Shown one piece after another: positions 13,759 through 19,904 of a stretch of DNA of 21,746 nucleotides. The stretch covers positions 1 through 21,746 of the forward strand of contig JAPLSI010000061.1 in assembly GCA_026398715.1 (NCBI GenBank), read 5' to 3'. The stretch comes from Gammaproteobacteria bacterium. Lineage in GTDB: Bacteria; Pseudomonadota; Gammaproteobacteria; Xanthomonadales; Xanthomonadaceae. Numbering within the stretch: the stretch's first letter is position 1; every line of letters starts with the position of its first letter. The translations under genes were made by a program, and so were the position numbers. The notes beneath the pieces are model-generated. The model made no database searches. It had not been told where the DNA came from and saw nothing but the letters and a program-made list of their open reading frames with translations.

Positions 13759-16194
13759 GTGAACGACTTTCGGCCTGCGGATGGCTTTCGCTTCGGTCGC
13801 TTCCTGCTGTTGCCCGCGGAACGCCAACTGATGGCCGACGGCCGTGCCTTGCGCATGGAAGCGCGAGCCTATGACCTGCTGGTGACGCTGGTCGAACGCG
13901 CCGGTCAACTGGTAACCAAGGACGAACTGCTGGCGCGGATCTGGCCCGGGCGCGTGGTGGAAGAAAGCAACCTGCACGTGCATGTGTCCGCCCTGCGAAA
14001 GATCGTGGGCAAGGCCGCCATCGAAACGATTGCCGGACACGGCTATCGTTTCGCCATGCCCGTGCATGGCGCGGCTGCGCGAAGCACGCAGCCGTCCGAT
14101 TCCGGGCAGCTTCCCCGACAGCTGGCAAGTTTCGTCGGCCGCAGCGACGACCTGCAGATGCTGGGCCAACTTTGCCAACGATCGCGACTGGTAACGCTGT
14201 CGGGCATGGGCGGCGCGGGCAAGACGCGCCTTGCCATCAAACTCGCTGAACGCGTCGGACCGCTGTTTGCCCAGGGCGTACGCTTCGTCGACCTGACGTC
14301 GGTGGCGGACCCCGACCGCGTCGCATCGGCCCTGGCCACCGCGCTGGGTGTTCGCGAGGAAGGTGACAGGCCGATCGAGGAAACCCTGGTTCGGCGGCTC
14401 GCGGACCAGCGAATGCTGCTGGTGCTGGACAATTGCGAACACCTGCTGGATGCAAGCGCCAAGCTTGCGGCCCGCTTGCTGGAATCGACATCGTCACTAT
14501 GCCTGCTGGTTACCAGCCGCGAGCGGCTTGGGATCGCCGGCGAGCACGTCGTGCCGGTCCGGCCGCTCAGCCTGCCACCTGCCGAAATGGCGCCGGACCC
14601 GGATCTGCTGTCGCGCTTCGAAGCAACCCAGCTGTTCGTGGAAAGGGCCCGGCAGATCGCGCCCCAGTTCAGCATCACTGCCGACAATGCGTCGGCAGTG
14701 GTCGAGATTTGCCGGCGCCTGGACGGCATTCCGCTGGCGCTCGAATTGGCGGCTGCGCGGGTAAACCTGTTGTCGGTCGAACAGATCCGCGCCAACCTGG
14801 ACGATCGGTTCCGATTGCTGGTGGGAACCGAACGCGCGATCGACCGCCACCAGAGCCTGATCGCTTCTTTGCAGTCGAGCTACGAACTCCTCAACCCGGA
14901 AGAACAAGCCACGCTTCGAAAGTTGTCCGTGTTCGAGGGCGGCTGGACCCTGGAGGCTGCCGCGGCCATCGCCGTGCAGGCAGACACGATCGAAACGATG
15001 ACACGCATGGGTCGATTGGTGGACAAGTCGCTGGTGCAGGTAACCGGCGCCGATGGCGACGGGCCGCGCTTCAGCATGCTGGAGACGGTTCGCGACTACG
15101 CGCGCGACCTGTTTGATCCGGCAGCGGCCGATGCCGGCGTCGATGCCAGGCACACCGCCTTTTTCCTGGATCTGGCCAAATCCGCGCAGGCTAGCTTGTC
15201 CGGCGATTCAATGCGCCGATGGTGGCAGCGGCTGGATGCGGAACTGCCGAACCTGCTGGCCGCGCAGTCGCGCTGCGACCGGTTGCCGGACGGCGAGAAC
15301 ATCGGCCTGGAGCTCGCCATCAACCTGCGCGGCTACTGGCTTGCGCGCGGATTGTTTGCACTGGGACAGCGCGTGTTCGAGGAGGCGTTGCAACGCGCGG
15401 GCGGCGATCCGCGATCGGTGCTTCGCGGCAAGGCGCTGTACGCATTGGGCCAACACTTTTACGTCAGCGGCCAGATGGGCAAGGTCATCGAGCCGCTGGA
15501 CGAAGCGTATTCCATCGCCCGCGAACACGGCGACAACGAAACGGCCGTGTACTGCCTGGACAAGCTGACCCTGACCCATGCCTGGTTGGGCGACACCGTG
15601 CGCGCGCAGGAAGCGAGTGCAGAACAGTTGGTCATAGCCAACCTGACCGGTAATCCGCGCCTGATCGGATTTGCGCTGACGGCCCTGGGTCACGCCTGCC
15701 GCGCACGCGATGATTTCGACGCTGCAGTCGATGCCTTCGAAAAGGCGCTGACCCTGTTCGAATCGGGCGAGGATTTCAACAATATCCACAATGCATTGCT
15801 GCATGTCGCCCGCGCCAGTATCGCTAGCGGAAAGTTTGACCGGGCACGGGAAACCCTGGCGCGGGCCATCCGGCTGATCGGCGAGATGGGCACGTCCTAC
15901 CGTGGCCACTTTGCACTGGACGCCTGCGCCCGCCTGGCCGCGGCCCAAGGTGATTTCCTGCGCGCGGCGCGACTGCAGGGTGCGTCCGATGCCGCCATGG
16001 AAAAAGTGGGCGGCAAGCGGTCGTGGTTCGATGACACCGCGCTTGCCGCGCTTCGCGAAGCGGCCGCCCTTGCGCTGGGCGCCGATGCTTATGCGTCCCT
16101 CCATGCCGGTGGCGGCGAGCTTGAAGTCGAACAGGCCCTGCGTGAGGCCATGGCATTCCTTCGGGTCGCTGACGTAGCGCCGGTAAGCGTCTAA
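13759..16194 (+). CDS. Winged-helix / STAND ATPase / TPR-like transcriptional regulator
   Basis: Large one-protein regulator of 811 residues. Residues ~8-102 form an OmpR-type winged helix (FGRFLLLPAERQL, DLLVTLVERAGQLVTKDELLARIWPG, VHVSALRKIVG, TIAGHGYRF). A STAND/NB-ARC-like ATPase follows: Walker A GMGGAGKT at 149-156, Walker B LLVLDNCEH with Asp224, LLVTSRERL, and GIPLALELAAARV. The rest is helical, with TPR-like repeats (ALGHACRARDDFDAAVDAFEKAL). GTG 13759 is chosen; an in-frame GTG at 13699 would abut the operator and adds 20 unconserved residues. Such proteins switch on when ligand and ATP drive oligomerisation. It is flanked by two transcription units whose promoters carry matching 11-bp repeats, so it is the likely controller of both. 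The ligand is unknown. Confidence 0.88.
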   Translation: MNDFRPADGFRFGRFLLLPAERQLMADGRALRMEARAYDLLVTLVERAGQLVTKDELLARIWPGRVVEESNLHVHVSALRKIVGKAAIETIAGHGYRFAMPVHGAAARSTQPSDSGQLPRQLASFVGRSDDLQMLGQLCQRSRLVTLSGMGGAGKTRLAIKLAERVGPLFAQGVRFVDLTSVADPDRVASALATALGVREEGDRPIEETLVRRLADQRMLLVLDNCEHLLDASAKLAARLLESTSSLCLLVTSRERLGIAGEHVVPVRPLSLPPAEMAPDPDLLSRFEATQLFVERARQIAPQFSITADNASAVVEICRRLDGIPLALELAAARVNLLSVEQIRANLDDRFRLLVGTERAIDRHQSLIASLQSSYELLNPEEQATLRKLSVFEGGWTLEAAAAIAVQADTIETMTRMGRLVDKSLVQVTGADGDGPRFSMLETVRDYARDLFDPAAADAGVDARHTAFFLDLAKSAQASLSGDSMRRWWQRLDAELPNLLAAQSRCDRLPDGENIGLELAINLRGYWLARGLFALGQRVFEEALQRAGGDPRSVLRGKALYALGQHFYVSGQMGKVIEPLDEAYSIAREHGDNETAVYCLDKLTLTHAWLGDTVRAQEASAEQLVIANLTGNPRLIGFALTALGHACRARDDFDAAVDAFEKALTLFESGEDFNNIHNALLHVARASIASGKFDRARETLARAIRLIGEMGTSYRGHFALDACARLAAAQGDFLRAARLQGASDAAMEKVGGKRSWFDDTALAALREAAALALGADAYASLHAGGGELEVEQALREAMAFLRVADVAPVSV

Positions 16195-16198
16195 GTCA

Positions 16199-16558
16199 TT
16201 ACTTGCCATTGCCATTCGGCGCGGACTGGCCGCGTGTGTAGGCGACGGCGGCATCAAACCCAACTCGTTCCGCGGCCGAAAGCGAGTCCAGCAAGGACCG
16301 GCGCCCCGGACGCGACGGCCGATCGCGTGCCGCCCAGCCCATTCCGATGTCAAAGCCAACCCGGGCTGCTTCGTCGGGTTGTTGCTTGCGCAGCGCCTTT
16401 GCCTGCGGATCGGCGGCGACCAGGGCCGCGCCTTCTGCAGCAAGGCCGACGAAGGTCTGGTCGGGCGATTTTTCCTGGGCGAATGTCGAGGCGGAAAATA
16501 CCAGCAGCATCAGCTGCAGGCAGGCCGCGAGTATCCATGTGGTGCGAGCTGGCTTCAT
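16199..16558 (-). CDS. Small exported protein with GFD-type module
   Basis: A 119-residue product from ATG 16558 (AAGGA, 6 nt upstream). A clear signal peptide ends about STFAQ. The mature part is alanine-rich and helical, then RVGFDIGMGWAARDRP, SLLDSLSAAERVGFDAAVAYTRGQS. This has the same layout as the C-terminal modules of the two 456/457-residue operon proteins: GFD(I/V), a glycine/proline spacer, SL, then a second GFD about 35 residues on. It converges on the regulator gene with a 4-nt gap. Its promoter carries the second copy of the 11-bp triple repeat, so it is probably a detached member of the same regulon. Function unknown. Confidence 0.8.
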   Translation of the reverse strand: MKPARTTWILAACLQLMLLVFSASTFAQEKSPDQTFVGLAAEGAALVAADPQAKALRKQQPDEAARVGFDIGMGWAARDRPSRPGRRSLLDSLSAAERVGFDAAVAYTRGQSAPNGNGK

Positions 16559-16615
16559 GTCCGTTCCTTCGAATGACGACGTCAGGCCACCGTATTCGGC
16601 TGGCCCGCGTCGCGT

Positions 16616-16648
16616 CCTTAGGACGGCCTAAAGCTTGTCTGAATTCAT
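16616..16648 (-). promoter_or_regulatory. Second triple 11-bp direct-repeat operator
   Basis: Plus-strand units begin at 16616, 16627 and 16638 with CCTTAG, CCTAAA and TCTGAA. By eye, 20 of 33 positions match the array at 13665-13697, and CGTCCTTA is shared across its left edge. Orientation relative to the controlled minus-strand gene is the same, and the edge lies 57 nt before the ATG at 16558. A weak -10 candidate (GAATAC, 16597-16592) lies 18 bp away. The array ends only about 6 nt from the rnpB 3' end. Confidence 0.7.
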
Positions 16649-16654
16649 TGACAG

Positions 16655-17018
16655 AAGTGGCGGAGCCGGCCGGTAAGCCGGGTTCTGTCGTGGACAACCA
16701 TTCCTCTAGGCCCAGCGTCACCGCTGGGCTCAAGCAGCACACCCGGGTGCGGGTCGAGCCAACCCATAGCACCCCTATTTGGCCTTGCTCCGAGTGGGGT
16801 TTACCGTGCCCTGCGACGTTGTCCCCGCAGGCGGTGGGCTCTTACCCCACCGTTTCACCCTTACCACGCACCCTTGCGGGCCGTTCGGCGGTCTATTCTC
16901 TGTTGCACTGGCCGTCGGCTTACGCCGCCCAGGCGTTACCTGGCACTCTGCTCTGTGGAGCCCGGACTTTCCTCGGCGCGGTTACCCGCGACGCGGTTGT
17001 CTTGGCCGACTCCGCCGC
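16655..17018 (-). ncRNA. rnpB: RNase P RNA, bacterial class A
   Basis: Catalytic RNA that matures tRNA 5' ends. On the minus strand the conserved elements occur in order: GAGGAAAGTCCGGGCTCC, GTGCCAGGTAACGCCTGGG, AGTGCAACAGAGAATAGACC, GGTAAGGGTGAAACGGTG, GGTAAGAGCCCACCG, GGTAAACCCCA, GGAGCAAGGCCAAATAGGGG, TAGAGGAATGGTTGTCC and ACAGAACCCGGCTTACC. The ends pair as P1: GGCGGAGTCGGCC (17016-17004) with GGCCGGCTCCGCC (16671-16659), one G-U. The ends are therefore good to a few nucleotides. The soxR stop is only about 24 nt upstream, so the promoter must lie in or against the soxR 3' end. In Pseudomonas, rnpB directly neighbours mraZ. Confidence 0.97.
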
Positions 17019-17042
17019 CGCTATTGTCTCACAGACACCCCA

Positions 17043-17495
17043 CTACACCCTGACTCGCCTGCCCAAGCGCTGCGGGCCGGGGCCGCGCTGGCCCAGGCTG
17101 TCTTGCGGGTTGTAGAGACGGCAGGCGCGCAGCGACAGGCAGCCGCAGCCGATGCAGCCCTGCAGGTCGTCGCGAAGCGCCTGCAGGTCGGCAATGCGCC
17201 GGTCCAGCGACTGCCGCCAGTGCGAAGACAGGCGCGTCCAGTCGGCCTTGGTCGGCGTGCGCTGGTCGGGAAGCTGCCGCAATGAATCCGCGATCTCGGT
17301 AAGACTGATGCCGACCGCCTGCGCGGCGCGAATGAAGGCGATGCGCCGCAGTGCTTCCCGACGATAGCGCCGGTGGTTGCCGGCACTGCGCTCGGAAGCC
17401 ACCAGGCCCTGGGACTCGTAGAAGTGCAAGGTGGATACGGCAATTCCACTACGGCGTGCCACCTCGCCCACGCCCAACCAGCCATCGTTCGACAT
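17043..17495 (-). CDS. soxR: Redox-sensitive MerR-family regulator SoxR
   Basis: 150-residue [2Fe-2S] transcription activator that responds to redox-cycling compounds. The N-terminal MerR winged helix reads LGVGEVARRSGIAVSTLHFYESQGLV, with SERSAGNHRRYRR. A dimerisation helix follows, then the iron-sulfur motif C-x2-C-x-C-x5-C (Cys114, 117, 119, 125: CIGCGCLSLRAC). Length and cysteine spacing match E. coli SoxR. It is divergent from the MFS gene, with a SoxR operator between them directly ahead of its own start. This fits autoregulation plus control of an exporter, the usual arrangement outside enterics, where no soxS is present. Confidence 0.96.
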   Translation of the reverse strand: MSNDGWLGVGEVARRSGIAVSTLHFYESQGLVASERSAGNHRRYRREALRRIAFIRAAQAVGISLTEIADSLRQLPDQRTPTKADWTRLSSHWRQSLDRRIADLQALRDDLQGCIGCGCLSLRACRLYNPQDSLGQRGPGPQRLGRRVRV

Positions 17496-17498
17496 CGC

Positions 17499-17529
17499 TT
17501 GACCTCAAGTCAACTTGAGGTTGCATGCT
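17499..17529 (+). promoter_or_regulatory. SoxR-activated promoter of the MFS gene (19-bp spacer)
   Basis: TTGACC (17499-17504) as -35 and CATGCT (17524-17529) as a weak -10 are separated by exactly 19 bp, with the SoxR operator filling the spacer. The overlong spacer is characteristic of MerR-family activated promoters, where the regulator untwists the DNA. The MFS start codon is 27 nt downstream of the -10. Confidence 0.8.
17503..17520. promoter_or_regulatory. SoxR operator (sox box)
   Basis: CCTCAAGTCAACTTGAGG is an 18-bp inverted repeat differing by one central base from the E. coli soxS operator as I know it (CCTCAAGTTAACTTGAGG). It lies between divergent soxR and the MFS gene, within the promoter spacer described next. 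Confidence 0.93.
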
Positions 17530-17556
17530 AGCGCACCCCTAGCGATGAGGTAAGTC

Positions 17557-18930
17557 GTGCACGCCGTTATCCACCCGCAATCGAACCCGTCCCTATTTTC
17601 GCCCGCGTGGCGAAACCTCAGCATCGGCGCGACAGGCCTGTGCTCGATGATGGCGTTCGAGGCCATCGGCGTCGCCGCGGGCATGCCCGCGGTTGCGACG
17701 GCCCTGGATGGAATGGGGCTTTATGCGCTGGCCTTCGCAAGCACATTGGCAGGATCGGTCGTGGCGATGGTCTGGTCGGGAAACGACTGCGATCGCAATG
17801 GGCCCTTCCGTTCAATGGCTGGCGGCATGCTGTTGTTCGGAATTGGCCTGCTGCTTTCGGGGCTGGCTGGATCGATGGCCATGCTGGTCGTGGGTCGCAT
17901 CATCCAGGGGTTTGGCATCGGCGCGCTTGGCGTGGCGCTGTACGTGGCCACGGCGCGCGCCATTCCACCTGCGCTGCTGCCGAAGTTGTTCGCCTTGTTT
18001 TCGTCGGCATGGGTGGTGCCGGCGGTAGTGGGTCCGGCCATCTCCGGCTACATCGTCGAAGGGCTCGGCTGGCGATGGCTGTTCCTGGGCATATTCCTGT
18101 TACTGCTGCCCACCGCGGCACTGGTGCTGCCGCCCTTGCACCGCAACGGCGAGTCCGCCGCCAGGGCCACCGAGCGACCGCGCGCGCTGACGTGGGCGCT
18201 GCTCGCCGCGACGGGCAGTGTTGGACTTTCGCTGAGCGGAAACGCCGGGCGCTGGGCGCCGTTGCTCGTCGTGGCTGCGCTAGGGGCGCTGGTGCCTGCA
18301 GCCAGGCGCCTGCTGCCGGAGGGCAGCCTGCGACTGGCGCGCGGACTGCCCACCGTCATCGCGCTACGCGGCATCAATTCGTCAGCGTTTTTTCTATGCG
18401 AAGCGTTCATCCCGCTCTGGCTGCACGTCGAGCGCGGCTGGTCCATCACCGCTGCGGGCCTGGCCCTGACCTGCGGTGCGCTGAGTTGGAGCGCAGGCAG
18501 CCACCTTCAGTCGCGCATCACGGATGCAGGCCACCGTCAGGCGTGGCTCGAGCGCGGTTGCCTGGTGCTTTGGACAGGCGTGGTTACGTCCGGCCTGACC
18601 GTGTTGAATATCTGGCCGGACTGGATGCTGTTGGTCGGTTGGTCGATCTCGGGGCTGGGCGTCGGCTTGTCGCTACCCATGCTCGGCGTGCTGACCCTGG
18701 AACTCGCACCGCATGATCAGCAGGGGACGTATTCATCGGCCCTGCAATTGTGCGCGGCGCTAGGCACCAGCGCCGCGCTGGCAGCCGGAGGGGTGGTCTT
18801 TGCCTTGCTGTATGGGAAGTCGCCGCTGCTGGCCTACGCGAGCGTGTTCATCCTTGCGACCGGTTTGGCGACACTGTCCGTGATCAGCGCGCCCCGGGTG
18901 TGGATCAGGGCCGCGACGGCGTCCCAGTAG
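17557..18930 (+). CDS. MFS transporter, probable SoxR-regulated drug/redox-compound exporter
   Basis: 457-residue polytopic membrane protein starting at GTG 17557 (GAGG, with 6 nt to the start codon). About 12 hydrophobic segments are visible. The segment VVGRIIQGFGIGALGVALYVATARAIPP resembles the conserved motif after helix 4, and VVPAVVGPAISGYIVEGLGWRWLFL matches motif C (antiporter motif) of drug:H+ antiporters. The loop after helix 2 has NDCDRNGP in the place of the usual G-x3-D-x2-GR/K. A basic cytoplasmic loop separates the two halves. The divergent soxR and the operator make it the direct target: export of redox-cycling or toxic compounds is the expected role. The 3' end overlaps the convergent ChaN-like gene by 26 bp. 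Substrate cannot be read from sequence. Confidence 0.9.
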   Translation: MHAVIHPQSNPSLFSPAWRNLSIGATGLCSMMAFEAIGVAAGMPAVATALDGMGLYALAFASTLAGSVVAMVWSGNDCDRNGPFRSMAGGMLLFGIGLLLSGLAGSMAMLVVGRIIQGFGIGALGVALYVATARAIPPALLPKLFALFSSAWVVPAVVGPAISGYIVEGLGWRWLFLGIFLLLLPTAALVLPPLHRNGESAARATERPRALTWALLAATGSVGLSLSGNAGRWAPLLVVAALGALVPAARRLLPEGSLRLARGLPTVIALRGINSSAFFLCEAFIPLWLHVERGWSITAAGLALTCGALSWSAGSHLQSRITDAGHRQAWLERGCLVLWTGVVTSGLTVLNIWPDWMLLVGWSISGLGVGLSLPMLGVLTLELAPHDQQGTYSSALQLCAALGTSAALAAGGVVFALLYGKSPLLAYASVFILATGLATLSVISAPRVWIRAATASQ

Positions 18931-19849
18931 CAGCCCGACCTTTCACATCGGCGCAGTCGTCGCGCACTTCGGTAGCGGGCGTGAACCAGTAGAAGTCGGC
19001 GGGGCCACTGGCATCCAACGCGGCGCGGGCACCGGTCTCGCCGTCCGTCACCTCTACCAGCTGGATGACGACGCGGCTTGCCTGCGCGTCGCGCACTCTT
19101 ACGTGGCTCGGCACGCCGGTGTCGGCGCGAACATGCTCGGCGCCGGCGACCAGCAGCGCGGGTGCATTGTCGGCCATGGCGCTGGCCATGCTGGCGTCTT
19201 TCGCCAACTGGATCGCGACCATCGGCCCGAGTGTGTCGCGCGCCGCCTTGCCGCAATGCGCCTCGTAGATTCGCTCCAGGAAGTGCGAACGGGTCTGCTC
19301 GGTTGCCGAGGGTACGGTGCTGAAGCGTGGTTCGGCCGCCAGCGCCGGCTCGCCTTTCGCATAGACCTCGCCGATGAATTTCTTTCCGACATTGCCGGCC
19401 ACCAGTTTGCCCTCCTTCGCGCTGGCCTGGAACAGCGGACCGTACACGGCGAAGTCCCAACCCTTGGCGGGCAAGGCAAGTTTCTCGCGGATCTGCTCAA
19501 GACTGTCGTCCGCCGCAATGCTTGCGAGCACAGGTCGCTGCGCATCGTCGAGCATCTCGAAAACCACCGCGCTGCCGGGCTGCCCCGCAAGGCGGTGCCT
19601 GATGAGCCGAAGCTCGATCTGGTGGTGGTCGGGGTTGTCGTGCTTCTCGCCGATGAAGGCGAAGCGCGCGGATGCGAGGGTCGACAGCAGTTCGGACTCG
19701 GGCACCTTTTCGCCCTGCGCGTTGACGATGACGCCGGCGAGGGGATGTTCGCGCAGCCGGGGCGAGAGCCATGCAGGAACAGTCGCCATCGCCAGCATCG
19801 GCGCCAGCAACCCCAGCCCGATCAAACATCGCATCACTTCCCGTTTCAT
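18905..19849 (-). CDS. ChaN-family haem-binding uptake protein
   Basis: 314-residue exported protein of the ChaN / 'haem-binding uptake, Tiki superfamily' type. A signal peptide (CLIGLGLLAPMLAMA) ends before TVPAW. Family motifs are FAFIGEKHDNPDHHQIELRLI near the start of the domain, SAVVFEMLDDAQRPVL, AKGWDFAVYGPLF, an AHC...MVAIQLAKDASMA helix, and APALLVAGAEHVRADTGVPSHV near the end. The GEKHDNPDHH and GAEHVRAD histidines are probably metal or haem-associated. ATG 19849 follows GGAAGGGCA; ATG 19834 is an alternative. Its tail overlaps the convergent MFS gene. It lies 55 nt after the next gene on the same strand, so they may be cotranscribed. Role in iron uptake is family inference. Confidence 0.88.
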   Translation of the reverse strand: MKREVMRCLIGLGLLAPMLAMATVPAWLSPRLREHPLAGVIVNAQGEKVPESELLSTLASARFAFIGEKHDNPDHHQIELRLIRHRLAGQPGSAVVFEMLDDAQRPVLASIAADDSLEQIREKLALPAKGWDFAVYGPLFQASAKEGKLVAGNVGKKFIGEVYAKGEPALAAEPRFSTVPSATEQTRSHFLERIYEAHCGKAARDTLGPMVAIQLAKDASMASAMADNAPALLVAGAEHVRADTGVPSHVRVRDAQASRVVIQLVEVTDGETGARAALDASGPADFYWFTPATEVRDDCADVKGRAATGTPSRP

Positions 19850-19904
19850 TGCCCTTCCCTCGCGATGGCGCGCAACCCCACCATGATAGGTTCGCTGACG
19901 AAGC

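Noticed and set aside
3310..16660. Attachment-site repeats at the borders of the accessory block
   Set aside because: I compared the sequence near 3310-3380 with that near 16630-16680 and found no convincing direct repeat; there is no integrase.
16234..17115. Long plus-strand open frame (293 codons) across rnpB
   Set aside because: It is the complement of RNase P RNA and its flanks; the RNA motifs and P1 pairing explain the sequence, and no ribosome site or family motif supports a protein.
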